Part shown: in pieces, positions 13,149 through 26,041 of the stretch
Layout: each line of letters begins with the position of its first letter
Numbering within the stretch: position 1 is the first letter of the stretch
From: Holothuria scabra
Taxonomy: Eukaryota; Echinodermata; Holothuroidea; Aspidochirotida; Holothuriidae
Length of the DNA stretch: 64,000 nt
Direction: 5' to 3'
Assembly (NCBI GenBank): GCA_037179385.1
Contig: CM074189.1
Location: 19,885,020-19,949,019, forward strand
Translations under genes and position numbers: made by a program
Notes under the pieces: model-generated
Database searches by the model: none
Seen by the model: only the letters and a program-made list of their open reading frames with translations
What the model was told of the DNA's origin: nothing

Positions 13149-13370
13149 CTTCTGTTCCCGTGAGGCCTAACCAGTATCTAGTTACTTTATCCTTCGGTGT
13201 CCTGTCTTTGTAAAATTCTATGACGAAGTTATTTTCTTCTCTTGAGCTGATGTAAACCGAATGAGCTCGATTCGAATAACTTTTACATTTTTCATTTGCC
13301 TGAATCCCGTTCAGAAATTCATAGATGATGCAGTAAAAACTGCTTGAATTTCGAGTCCAGACCGGACAAT
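13149..13370 (-). CDS. C-type lectin-like domain, upstream exon
   Basis: This exon encodes the N-terminal half of the domain: (D)CPVWTRNSSSFYC, then an EKC cysteine, then HSVYISSREENNFV, the helix-2 region with the typical E-x-NFV, and RYWLGLTG, the WLGL motif. It ends with GAAG before a GTGAGC donor. A strong acceptor (TTTTTTAACAG, ending at 13371) starts the exon in phase 1, giving a symmetric 222-base exon. With 9323-9510 it completes a domain of about 137 residues with six cysteines, the size of a long-form C-type lectin domain. The signal peptide should be in an exon further right, which I could not place. The open frame also continues upstream to a Met at 13476 through a weakly hydrophobic stretch, a less likely alternative start. 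Confidence 0.8.
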
Positions 13371-14507
13371 CTGTTAAAAAAGTGTAAACGTTTTTAAACA
13401 TGAGGAGAAGGAAGAGTTTGGTTTTCAAACTAGAATGGAAAAGTATCTTTCGATGCCGAAAATTTAGACAACGCAAAACAAAAGACGTAACATGAATATT
13501 GACTTCATTCTTCCTTCATTTTACACTTTATCCACCAATTGTCAGATTGCAGGTGTTAAGAAGGGGTCATAATTAAGCCATATACTTATTACCCCAAGCA
13601 ATACACATATTACCCATATATCTATATAACTTCAGAAAGTAATACTTTATATTTGATTACCATCACATCTAAAACTGCCTACTATCCCATATAATGCACC
13701 ATGGACTGAGGTTGCTTTTCCTCACCGTCAGCTTGAGGTCTTAAATATGACAACGGTATTCCCGCCTGACAAAAGAGGTGCTATAGAGGTGTCGGTAGGG
13801 AAGGATTTCAATTGTTTTAGAAACAGAAAGACACAACTTATTAGGTGAGTGTTGATGTATCTTTGCCTGCCTACCAGTCCAAAAAATGTCCTGATCAGAC
13901 TTAAGAGCTCCGTTGCTCATCAGGATAAGCCTTGAAGGAGTACAACCATGCCTTGTGTCAGCTGAACTAGAGATTGAAAATGCTTTCACAGAATGACGCA
14001 ATTTTCGCTTTTCTTTGCAATGTTGTTCAAAAAATCTCTCCTTCTGAGTTTCCACTGTTGCATCTTATTCGCTTTAAGATAGATTGGTCTCGGCGTTTTA
14101 AAAGATAAATTTGTTTTCTTCAGTTCAATGTTTTACAAATATATTAATGTTGAGCCAATTGTAAAAACTTCTTTGGATTGTTTCGAAATTAATATATCAA
14201 CGCGTCACGTCCACATTTTTCTTCACATTGGTTAGGCTTTCAAATGTTGTAAATCTGTGTTGAATCTAAGCGCTGAAGTCTCTCCCATCAGAAAAACAAA
14301 ATTTGTTTGTCGTGTCACGTAACATGTGTATGTTCCTATTTGCCACAATGATTTCAATGGTATTTTGGAAAACTAAAAAGTACTGGTTTTACACTACCTA
14401 AAGTACAAAAGGGAATTTTGCATGTTCCATGGGATGTTCCATTACCAAATATATGTCATTAAGAGGGACATTTCTCAAGAACTTTAAAAACTTTAATTGC
14501 CTTTTGA
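13371..14507. other. Unassigned sequence upstream of the lectin exons
   Basis: The signal-peptide exon and promoter of the minus-strand lectin gene are expected here or further right. No open frame here shows a convincing signal peptide with a phase-1 donor. Confidence 0.3.
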
Positions 14508-14592
14508 ACAAGGGAAGAAACATAGAAAAAGGCAACGCCAGATCTTTGGTTGAATTAAAATTAATGATCGAATCATTACCAATTTTCCGACC
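14508..14592 (+). repeat. SINE-like body fragment, copy 1
   Basis: The segment ending 'gatcgaatcattaccaattt' (about 14567-14586) and then 'ccgacct' leads straight into an (AT)n tract. The same body and tail occur at about 14755-14827, so two copies of a short interspersed element with an (AT)n tail lie in tandem. Confidence 0.55.
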
Positions 14593-14604
14593 TATATTTA
14601 TATA

Positions 14605-14661
<57 letters not shown>
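14592..14661. repeat. (AT)n microsatellite
   Basis: Alternating AT with two early interruptions. It joins the SINE-like body on its left to the tRNA-like sequence on its right. Confidence 0.95.
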
Positions 14662-14664
<3 letters not shown>

Positions 14665-14827
14665 GCAAGGCACTCGCCCGGAAAGCTAGCGGTCCTGGGT
14701 TCAAATCCCGCTTTGCTGAATTTTTCTTCTGGTCTTTTTCTATATTTCTTCCCTTGTTCAAAAGGCAATGCCAGTACTTGGGTTGAATTACAATTCCTGA
14801 TCGAATCATTACCAATTTTTCGACCTT
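14662..14827 (+). mobile_element. tRNA-derived SINE-like element
   Basis: The 5' part (14662-14715) looks like the 3' two-thirds of a tRNA: an anticodon-arm-like CTCGC-CCGGAAA-GCTAG and a T-arm with GGGTTCAAATCCCGC, close to the pol III B box GGTTCRANTCC. The expected 5' half with the A box is replaced by an (AT)n tract. A body of about 110 bases follows and ends in (AT)n. It is a non-autonomous retroposon remnant. Confidence 0.55.
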
Positions 14828-14868
14828 TATATATATATATATATATATATATATGCCCAAAATACCCA

Positions 14869-14929
<61 letters not shown>

Positions 14930-14930
14930 G
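14828..14930. repeat. (AT)n microsatellite pair
   Basis: Two alternating AT tracts (14828-14854 and 14871-14930) are separated by 16 bases of non-repeat sequence. Confidence 0.95.
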
Positions 14931-14964
14931 TAGGTCGAAGTTGGTAGATCGAAGTTAGAATGAG

Positions 14965-15129
14965 TAGGTCGAAAGTGTTGTAGTAATACATTCGATCATG
15001 AATTTTATACCGATCCAAGATAGAGTATAAACTCTTATCAACCGTTCCTTCTTTGATAAGAGTTTATACTCTATCTTGGATCGGTATAAAATTCATGATC
15101 GAATGTATTACTACAACACTTTCGACCTA
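14965..15129. repeat. Perfect inverted repeat, 77-bp arms
   Basis: Bases 14965-15041 are the exact reverse complement of 15053-15129, with an 11-base loop (15042-15052). Both outer ends carry TAGGTCGAAAG / CTTTCGACCTA. I found no mismatch in either arm, and AT tracts border the structure on both sides. As RNA or single-stranded DNA it would form one very long hairpin. It may be a fold-back MITE, a source of a small-RNA precursor, or an assembly or replication product. Confidence 0.9.
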
Positions 15130-15494
15130 TGTATATATATATGTATTAGGTACGCACACTAAAATTTTAGATTGTCTCGTCACTTTACATTATTTTGGCT
15201 AATCAAGCTTGCCATGGTTATGATGTTCGCGCTTTGTATTAATTACTATGTGAGAACGTGCGTTCTTTGTAACTACGTACTTTTCGATCATCATCATTAT
15301 GACGTCACTTTACAACTTTTCAAACTTATTTTAATATTACGCGGTACTGTACGCATTCAACTCTATCTTGTTTGTATGTAACGGTTGATTTCCATAACAC
15401 AGTTGACAAAGCCGCCAGGAGGCGGCGAAAATTTCTGTTTCAATAAATCATTCGTTGGATCTATATGCACACTCTGTTTTCCATTTTTCCTTAT
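15130..15494. other. Unassigned intergenic sequence
   Basis: No gene was recognised. It separates the perfect palindrome from a short (AT)n tract. Confidence 0.3.
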
Positions 15495-15530
15495 ATGTAT
15501 ATATATATATATATATATACATATATAAAT
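15495..15530. repeat. (AT)n microsatellite
   Basis: This short alternating AT tract lies on the 3' side of the tRNA-like sequence that is read on the minus strand. Confidence 0.9.
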
Positions 15531-15579
15531 CAAATTGGTAAAGCTGGAAAATCTGGCTGAGGTGAAAAAAAACGATGCT

Positions 15580-15650
15580 GACTCCACCGAGATTCGAACT
15601 CGGGACCTCCCGCTCTAGTGCGGACGCTCTAACCACTGAGTCATGAAGCC
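15580..15650 (-). tRNA. tRNA-like sequence (pseudogene or SINE head)
   Basis: A 71-base minus-strand segment folds like a tRNA. The acceptor arms GGCTTCA and TGGAGTC pair over seven positions with G-U pairs. The D region holds AGTGGTTAGAG (A box), and the T arm is CCGAG-TTCGAAT-CTCGG (B box). The anticodon stem TCCGC/GCGGG closes a loop of only six bases (ACTAGA), so it is not a normal functional tRNA. Aligned with the copy at 21251-21321, it appears to have lost the G of a GTA anticodon. Long (AT)n tracts lie on both sides, as for a SINE with an AT tail. Confidence 0.55.
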
Positions 15651-15654
15651 AAGT

Positions 15655-16309
<655 letters not shown>

Positions 16310-16333
16310 TATATATATATATATTTATTTATT

Positions 16334-16368
<35 letters not shown>

Positions 16369-16459
16369 TTATATATTTTTATATAAATACATATATATAT
16401 ATTTAAATATATACATATATATATATATATATTTAAATATATATATATATATATATATA
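16310..16459. repeat. Imperfect (AT)n / (GT)n microsatellite
   Basis: Alternating AT with TTTAAATA interruptions and a short GTGTGT run in the middle. Confidence 0.9.
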
Positions 16460-16765
16460 ACCGTAATAGTAAAAATAAATTAATAATGTCAACCAGGCAA
16501 TGGCAAAGTGCTCAACCCTGTGAAGGGAGCTGTAATATTGAAAAGGTTACAATAAGTTCTTACAACATAGCTTTACAGAACTGTTTCGTAAGGGCCAATA
16601 ATGTAGGTCCTCACTCCTCAGAAGCCTGAAGTAGAATGATGTCAACACCGTTAAATAAGTAAATGTTCACTGCTTTTGAACGTGTCCGTTTTTAAGCACG
16701 TGTTCGTTCCGTGTTCGATGTGAACAGGCACGAACGGTGTACAGCGAGCCAAGATACATTACCTA
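16460..16765. other. Unassigned intergenic sequence
   Basis: The sequence 'cgtgtccgtttttaagcacg' followed by 'gttcgttccg' (about 16680-16710) is mildly repetitive. No gene was recognised. Confidence 0.3.
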
Positions 16766-17184
16766 TTAGAATAATTACACAGTAGATGTAGTTTGTTCCT
16801 GTGTCTACAAGAGCTCATCAGTTCGTTTCTTTTATTTAGAGTTGCTGAGGAAGGTTTGAGTATAATGACGAACTTTTCTTCCAGACAGAGATTACAAGTT
16901 TTAGATGAAGTGGAGTATGCTCGAGCTTTGTTCATTAGTTTCCATTTTACGGAGTGTTCTACATTTGTATCCTTTAGTTTCCAGATGTATTCACTGAGTG
17001 CAGTTGCGTTTCTTTTGTCTTTGTGTTTAAAGCTAGACTTGTGGGCGGTGTATCTTGTTACAGCGCCCACACAAATATATTTCACTAATTCGGCACTTAG
17101 GGGGAAAGTTGTTGTTGAAAAGTCGACCGTAGGGGGAAAAATTTTGGGACGGAATATAAGTTTCTCCTTAACGTTTCTACACAC
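16766..17184 (-). pseudogene. Penelope-like element 3: GIY-YIG C-terminal remnant
   Basis: The minus-strand translation contains VKYICVGAVTRYTAHKSSF, then NATALSEYIWKLKD, a KARAYS segment, CNLCLEEKF, and LNKRNELMSSCRHRNK. This order (R-x2-H-x2-SF, T-x-LS-x-YIW-x-LK, C-x-LC-x2-EK, LNKR-x-EL-x3-CRHR-x-K) is the C-terminal half of the GIY-YIG endonuclease region found in Penelope-like and related retroelement proteins. The GIY-YIG strands themselves are eroded and no reverse transcriptase is present. (AT)n tracts lie nearby on both sides. This is a broken relic, not a host gene. Confidence 0.6.
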
Positions 17185-17431
17185 TTTTTCTATAGGAATA
17201 CGTAAACGGACAAGGGCACCCTCCTAGATTTAGAAAGTAGATGCAATTACTTCAAAGTTGTCAAATTTACGGACACCTAGCTGTTAACACGAATGGATGG
17301 TTGGCCATTGAAAAAACGTTGTTTATATGTTTAGACATTATAGCGAATTCTTTTTCTTATGTATTTTATGTTATTTTTTCGCCCTATGTACAAGCAGATA
17401 TAACAATTTCCCCCTAAGGTGGGAATTAGCG

Positions 17432-17567
<136 letters not shown>

Positions 17568-17572
17568 TTAAT

Positions 17573-17617
17573 CTGCAGACAGTACTGTTTCGACCTTGTT
17601 AGGTCTCCTCAGTGCAG
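17573..17617 (-). ncRNA. Type I hammerhead ribozyme
   Basis: All parts of a minimal hammerhead are present in order on the minus strand. Stem I 5' strand is CTGCA (17617-17613). The catalytic box CTGAGGA (17612-17606) fits CUGANGA. Stem II is GACC/GGTC (17605-17602, 17595-17592) around loop TAACAA. The GAAA box is at 17591-17588. A very short stem III (C-G next to the A-T pair) carries loop AGTACT. The cleavage triplet GTC (17580-17578) is followed by stem I 3' strand TGCAG (17577-17573). No core base is missing. Hammerheads with such short stem III are known from the terminal repeats of Penelope-like retroelements, where they process element RNA, and Penelope remnants flank this site. Activity is inferred, not shown. 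Confidence 0.8.
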
Positions 17618-17640
17618 CTCAGAGTAGATTTCAAGACGGA

Positions 17641-17657
17641 ATATATATATATATATA
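17641..17657. repeat. Short (AT)n tract
   Basis: This short alternating AT run marks the 3' (minus-strand) edge of Penelope-like element 1. Confidence 0.85.
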
Positions 17658-17794
17658 AACAGGAAAAATCCAGCACCTAACAAATAACAGGACGAACTGG
17701 AGAACTCCATAACAGAAAATTCAGAAAAAAGATGAAAAGTTCAATATCGGTCACCACACATACATACACAAATATAGGGAGAAAATATGAAATA

Positions 17795-17835
17795 CTAGAC
17801 GTTTCGAGCAGGTCTACTGCCCTTGGTCACTAGTG
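17795..17835 (-). ncRNA. Degenerate hammerhead-like motif in Penelope element 1
   Basis: The minus strand has an outer stem ACTAG/CTAGT, a TGACCAA box in place of CUGANGA, a hairpin GGGCAG/CTGCTC with loop TAGAC, and the GAAACGT box. The order and spacing match the motif in element 2, but the core is mutated and stem III is almost absent. It is probably a dead or highly minimised hammerhead in the 3' terminal repeat. Confidence 0.45.
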
Positions 17836-17941
17836 TAAATTGAGTAAGGAAAAAAGTGTACCAAAAAAAAGAACAGTAGAAAACAACCAAAAAGATGACC
17901 CACTTAACCAATTAGTGTCGCATATCCCTAACATTGATACC

Positions 17942-18304
17942 TTATGGGCCGTAAGTATTTAATCTGTAAATCCACTTTAATTCTGCTTCTTCTCTTTTAT
18001 GTTTGGTTCTGTTCGTGAGAGTCTGTAAGCCGATCAATTCGTAGTCTTGACATGTTTGGAAATGGAAACCCAATGGATTGTGACCCTTACGGAATTCTTG
18101 TCTATGACCTCTGTGACGAACTTTCAGCTGTGACCCGGTCTCCCCAACATATTGTTTGCCACAATCAAGGCAATTGATGAGATATATCACCTCGTAAGTT
18201 GTGCATGTTTTGGAGGTGTTCAAATGGAAACGGTCTCTCTGTCGTGTGACTGATAACATGGGACGTTTCTCGAAGTGCTGAACACGTGACACAGTTACGA
18301 ACAT
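17942..18304 (-). pseudogene. GIY-YIG endonuclease domain of Penelope element 1
   Basis: The 120-residue open frame contains YEVIYLINCLDCGKQYVGETG, which holds the Y-x-I/V-x2-L-x-C-x2-C and YVG motifs of a GIY-YIG nuclease, followed by VRHRGHRQEFRKG. The nuclease would nick the target DNA for insertion. It is joined to the RT region only through frameshifted sequence (18304-18394), so the element is non-functional as it stands. Confidence 0.75.
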
Positions 18305-18393
18305 GTGTCTGGGAGGTTCCTCTATGTGCTACAACGGGGTTACGACCACTAACTTTGGCCTTCACAATAGGAGATTGTAAATTTTTAGGCTGT

Positions 18394-19251
18394 CTAAAAA
18401 TAACTTTGGGGGCGAGGGCAACAAATTACGAAAATGTTGAGATAACTAAAGAATGGGAAAGTATTACGGAGGACATCGTTGAGGTCAGGGAGCTTTGGGT
18501 TCCGGGTGACCACTAAAGAGGCTTTGATGGGGGGACGGAGCTTAACACTCTTTCTGGATAATAACTCTTCTCTGGTAAAAATACCAGCTTTCTCCAGTTG
18601 TCTGTCAATAGCGGAAGCGGGGTAACCCCTGTTTCTAAACTTTTTGCGGAGGACTTCAAGATGTTCATTGGCCTTAGTGGGATCAGAACAGATACTTGTC
18701 ACCCTCAACGCTTGACTGAACACTATGCTACCCTTAGTGCTCTTTGAGTGGTAAGAATTGTAGTGAAGGTAGGCCCCGCATTAATGGGCTTGGTATAAAG
18801 GTCTGTAGTAATAAGACCGTCCTGAAACATAATAGGTAAATCTAGGAAGTCAACGCGAGACCTATGAAAATCATGAGTAAATTCTAGAATACATGGATAA
18901 AGGCTATTAAGGAGCCCCATAAAAGTATTAAAGGACGTCTCACCGTGCGTCCAAAGGCCAAAAATATCCTAATGTACCGAAAACAGCACTTGGGGTGTAG
19001 CGGGGACTTTGACATGAGCTCATTTTCTACTAACCCCATGCCCAGACACGCATAACCAGGAGCCATTTGGGGGCCAATAGAATTCCATGAATCTGGCTGT
19101 AGTAATTGTCATTAAACTCAAAATGATTTTCACTGAGGCAAATGTCTAAACATTTAAGCAGATTTTCAGTTGATGGAATACAGACCTCTCTTTGGTCCAA
19201 TGCTAGTTTGACAGCTTTAACGCCTAGGCTCCTGATAATGCTGGGGTACAT
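18394..19251 (-). pseudogene. Reverse transcriptase remnant of Penelope element 1
   Basis: Three successive frames carry late RT motifs: NHFEFNDNYYSQIHG (the primer-grip side region typical of Penelope-like RT), VDFLDLPIMFQDGLITTDLY, and a C-terminal extension with QALRVTSICSDPTKA and LRKKFRNRGYP. The SLYxNIP and catalytic Asp-Asp motifs were not found intact. Frame changes occur near 19030 and 18723. Confidence 0.75.
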
Positions 19252-19298
19252 TGACTAAACGTCGATAGTGAATAAAGCCATTTTTTCGTCAATGGGAC

Positions 19299-19300
<2 letters not shown>

Positions 19301-19377
<77 letters not shown>
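19301..19377. repeat. (AT)n microsatellite
   Basis: Uninterrupted alternating AT that sits exactly between Penelope element 1 and the left arm of element 2. Confidence 0.95.
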
Positions 19378-19380
<3 letters not shown>

Positions 19381-19578
19381 ATGACGGAGAAACTGTAAAA
19401 CAACGGTGCTACAGAATTGAAAGGCTGGATCTCCGAGGAGATACAAATAGCGGAAGGCTAGAATTTATATAAATTAAACAGCCAAAAGGTTTGAAGTAGA
19501 GCTTTCGAGGAATACTACCTCTTTGTCAATACTTGGTCAGAGAATGACAAGGAGTGAGAAATTGTGGAAGCTTTTAAA
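19374..19578 (-). repeat. Left inverted terminal repeat of Penelope element 2
   Basis: About 200 bases here are the reverse complement of 20855-21053 with only scattered differences and small indels, for example 'agcggaaggctagaattt' here against its complement at about 20970. It contains a degenerate hammerhead-like motif on the minus strand. Inverted pseudo-LTRs around a central coding part are a known arrangement of Penelope-like elements. Confidence 0.85.
19497..19545 (-). ncRNA. Degenerate hammerhead-like motif, left arm of Penelope element 2
   Basis: This is the mirror of the motif in the right arm at 20884-20937: outer stem AAGTA/TACTT, box TTGA(C/T)AA, hairpin GAGG/CCTC, and GAAAGCTC. 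The core departs from CUGANGA at two positions, so self-cleavage is unlikely without test. Confidence 0.4.
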
Positions 19579-19587
19579 TAAAAAAAA

Positions 19588-19689
<102 letters not shown>

Positions 19690-20680
19690 TTCCTGGACAC
19701 CACTGTAACCATAGAAAATGGTTCACTCAAAACAGACTTGTTCAACAAACCAACGGACAAGCACAGCTACTTTCTACCCAGCAGTTGCCATCCTCCGCAC
19801 TGCACCAAAAACATTCCGTACAATCAAGCACTCCGCATAAAAAGCATCTGTTCCTCTGAAACAGATTTTGACACTCGGGCAAAGGAACTATCTGGTTACC
19901 TCCGTAACCGGCAGTATTTTCGGGGTTCAATTGAAAATGCCATCAAAAAGGCAAAAGAAACCCCTCGCTCGCAAACTCTGACGCACAAAACTCGTCAGCG
20001 CAATTCCGACAGAGTGCGGTTGGTAATTCAGTTCCATCCCTGTCTACCACCACTAGCCAAATTCATCAAAAAGCATATGCAAACACTTTAGAGCACCGAT
20101 CGCCTAAGGTCTATCTCCCCCCCCCCCCCCCCCCCCCGTTGTTGCCTTCAAGCGGCCCTCAAATTTACGGGACATTTTGGTTCGGGCAAAATTCCAGGAC
20201 AAAACATCAGTCGAGGAAAACAACGAAAATTTTGGTTGTTCACCTTGCCCTTCCAACTGCAAGACGTGCGCCCTGGTTGATTCCACAAAAGACTTTCAGA
20301 GCAATCAAATGCACGCACCTTCCAAATTAGCGAGAAATTAATTGTCTTTCCAAAAATGTCATTTATCTCATATACTGCAATTTATGTGGTGTGCAGTATG
20401 TCGGAGAATCTAAAAATACTTTTCGAATGGGAATGACACAGCACAGGTCAGCAATTAAAACCAAAAATGTTGAACGACCTGTTGCAAACCATTTCAATTT
20501 ACCTCATCATCCTATCAAAAACTTACGGGTCATTTCTATCGACCAAAACGATACATGGACCGACAAAGCTAGAAAAGCTTAAGAAAATTTCTGGGAACTC
20601 AATCTCAAAACCACATCGCCTTTCGGCTTGAACATCAGCAGCGACTTACCAGCTTGCTGATGATACAAACCCAAATAATC
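19690..20680 (+). pseudogene. Penelope-like element 2: RT C-terminus and GIY-YIG domain
   Basis: On the plus strand the reading begins inside RT with [20 protein letters not shown] and PTDKHSYFLPSSCHPPHCTK (about 19690-19805), the Penelope RT C-terminal signature. It continues with QALRIKSICSSETDF and LRNRQY to a stop near 20091. A frameshifted cysteine-rich linker follows (CPSNCKTCAL, about 20250). The GIY-YIG part is at about 20355-20660 (VIYLIYCNLCGVQYVGES, MTQHRSAIKTK, then an E-x-FWELNLKT segment). A poly-C run (20117-20137) lies inside. The N-terminal RT is missing, and inverted terminal repeats flank the element. Confidence 0.8.
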
Positions 20681-20854
20681 CGATCAGGCCATTCCGGCCT
20701 AACAATTTCTCTAATTGCTTTGAAGAGGATTTTCCCAGTGTTGATGGGTTACACCGAGTAATCCGATCAGACCCTGCCGGTCAATCAACCTGCTCAATTG
20801 CCTTAAGAAAGATTATCCTGTCACAATAGAGGTGAGACCATTGTCAACACCTTT

Positions 20855-21207
<353 letters not shown>

Positions 21208-21250
21208 AGAATAAATCAAACTGAAAATCTGCCCCGACGAAAAATTGACC

Positions 21251-21321
21251 GTCTCCACTGGGACTCGAACCCAGACCTTCTGCTCTACGTGCAGACGCCT
21301 TACCAGTTTGGCTATGAAGCC
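21251..21321 (-). tRNA. tRNA-Tyr(GUA)-like sequence, probable SINE head
   Basis: A 71-base minus-strand cloverleaf. Acceptor arms GGCTTCA/TGGAGAC have six of seven pairs, and the D arm is AGCC/GGC(G). The anticodon stem TCTGC/GCAGA is perfect with loop ACGTAGA (anticodon GTA, Tyr). The T arm is a perfect CTGGG-TTCGAGT-CCCAG. Base 33 is C instead of the invariant U, no intron is present, and the downstream minus-strand sequence runs through an unrelated body into (AT)n. This fits a tRNA-derived SINE or pseudogene better than a working tRNA gene, but pol III boxes A and B are both intact. Confidence 0.6.
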
Positions 21322-21479
21322 AGTCCTGGCTGTTCGAGTTTCCAGAAAGGAGTCAATGATTCGTCGAGAGGGCGCTACACAGAGTTGTGGACATATATCC
21401 ATTTCAAACTCCGATCGTCCTTTTGACAGAGATCACTTCTGGAAACCAGATTGATGCAATCAGTTTGAATAATCACCGC

Positions 21480-23834
<2,355 letters not shown>

Positions 23835-24825
23835 TAGACCAGGCGGAGAAGGGGGGGGTGTATCGTCACCCGAAAGCGAAATTTATGACACCAAGTGGAT
23901 TTAGTCAATTTTGGGTATACGGGCCATATTTGGGCTTTTCTGCGCCATTTTGACGTTTAAAGTTTAAAGGGCGCCTCTATTTATCAAAAATCTCGTTTTC
24001 TCCATATATTTACGGTCCAGTCATTAACTGATGTGAGGTTTGGTTCTAAAATTCTGTAAATATAATGTCAACTGATAAATACGGGGAAATATTAGTATTC
24101 ATATTAATATGCTAATTAGATAAGGTTAAAGGTTAAGTTATAATGTTACCAGAGAAATAGGCCGAGGGTTTGAGTCAAGGAAAATTACATCAGAATAGAT
24201 CTGCCTTACACCCTACAAACACAATAGATACTCATTTTAGAGCATGCGGCAGGGCTGGCGCTATCTGACGACCCCCTCCTTCCTCATCTGGGAACAAAGG
24301 ACCCCTTTTGAAGACTTAAATTGTGTAAGTGTAATGCCGACAACTAGAGCTGCGTTGGCCATCGAACGATCGTAGTTTGTAAGTTGACTTCTTTCTCCAG
24401 TTATTAATTTTTTACAATGTATACCAATGTAGTTATTGGGAACAAATATAGTACCAGTGCTGTCCAATCAAGGCTGGACATTAATTGCATGAGATCATTC
24501 GGAGAAAACATTTAAAGTAACTTCATTTGCCGAGTCTTAATCGGCACGTTTCGAGGAATCGGTCGCCGCTCTATGGCATAGGGAGTAATATGTGCATTCA
24601 CATTGATGTGTACGAAGGCGTAATTCAGGGAAGTGCTCAATTGCCTGTGGGCTCAGCATAGGCTCAGGAGCGATTTTTTTTTAGCGCGCGACTATTCATT
24701 TAAGTGGGTCCTTTGCAGGGGTGGTGTTACCTGGATCCGAAAGTTCGGATTTACTTGAGAAATCTCGATCCCTTGTGAGACAATGATTACTCCTTCGGGT
24801 AGCATTGTAGCGGGTAATATACGAA

Positions 24826-25667
24826 AAAATCAATATAAAAATTCGCATATATATGCTTTCAAATTATAACATGTGTAATTTATGTCATCGCCTTCAATTT
24901 GCTATCCGCCGCTCACTAAAGTCCCCCATGGAAAAAATCCCACTGCCATCTGTTCCCACCTTTTAGTCAAATTCAAGCAACCCAAATGACATTTTGAAGC
25001 AGACTAAAATGTTCTTGGCAGAAAAGTGTGCATTCGTGTATGCCGGGACGGGAGAGGGCTATAGACACGTCTCGAACATCTTCCCACCTGCGTTGCATGC
25101 TCAATCGGCAGATTTGGAGAAGACTTGAACTAAAGGGAGGGAAGTGGAGTGGAGATCACCTATGAATTTTGGTGCAGTTGTACCCCAATAGCCTACGTAA
25201 ATAATACGTCAATAAAATTGGTTTTAAAGATGCGACTGTGATAGAATATCTCATCGATTTATTACAAAGTTCAGTCTTATCTGTATTTCATATGAGGGCA
25301 TAGGAGTTTGAGACGAGTTCCAGAAAAAAAAAAAACAAATGAAAATTTAGGAATAAATTCCAAATTTTGGGTAGCGAAAAGTAAGTTGTGGTCAGAACTC
25401 CATCAGAGTGAACTTGAAGCCAAAGTTGAAGAAGTAGCCTATGAAACATGTTTACATCGATCTTTAAATGCTTGACATGTTAATTTCCTACCCAAACATG
25501 AAGTGATGGAGTAAAAGTTCACTTGGCCTTTCTTTCAGTCACCAAACAGAATATTTGGCTTTCATGGAACAATGGCAGAAAGTACAAGGGCCAAGCAAAC
25601 TGCAAAAGTGCTTGATACCTTACGATACCTTAGCAGGAGCTAAACGTGACAATTTGAATACATACAT
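24826..25667. other. Central spacer of the fold-back element
   Basis: This unique sequence lies between the two inverted arms. It has a poly-A run near 25326-25336. The longest open frames carry no domain signature. Confidence 0.4.
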
Positions 25668-26041
25668 TATATATATTTCCCGGAACAAGGCTATCCGAAG
25701 TAGTAATCACTGTCTCACAAGGGATCGAAATTTTCCAAGTAAATCCGAACTTCCGGCCCCAGGTAACACCACCCCTGAAAATGAGCCACTTAGATGAATA
25801 GCCGCGCACTTAAAAATACACTCCTAAGCCTATTCTGAGCCCACGTACCGGGCAGTTGAGCAATTCCTCGACCTTCGTACACATCCACTGTGAATGGCAC
25901 TTTTATGCACATACCACCCTATGCCATAGAGCGGGAACCGATTCTGAGAACCGTGCCGACCTAAGGCTCGGTAAATGAAATCACTTTAAATTTATCCCCG
26001 AAAGATGTCATAGAATATATGTCAAGCCATGATTGGGCAAC

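Larger units (their letters stand above)
17658..19300 (-). mobile_element. Penelope-like element 1, degenerate
   Basis: Read on the minus strand the element runs from reverse transcriptase to GIY-YIG endonuclease and then a terminal region. RT fragments appear at 19251-19030 (LALDQREVCIPS...ENHFEFNDNYYSQIHG) and 18920-18723 (VDFLDLPIMFQDGLITTDLY-KP). A linker with an RNRGYP signature lies at 18723-18394, and the endonuclease at 18304-17942 (VIYLINCLDCGKQYVGETG, then VRHRGHRQEF). The 5' part of RT is missing at an (AT)n tract. Frameshifts separate the pieces, so no intact protein can be made. Penelope-like elements copy themselves by target-primed reverse transcription. The reading of this as a Penelope relic is secure from the RT-plus-GIY-YIG order. 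Confidence 0.85.

Noticed and set aside
13741..14055. 104-residue minus-strand frame upstream of the lectin exons, considered as the signal-peptide exon
   Set aside because: Its start is charged and hydrophilic, with no signal peptide and no suitable phase-1 donor.
16793..17227. 144-residue plus-strand frame
   Set aside because: It is the antisense shadow of the GIY-YIG remnant on the minus strand.
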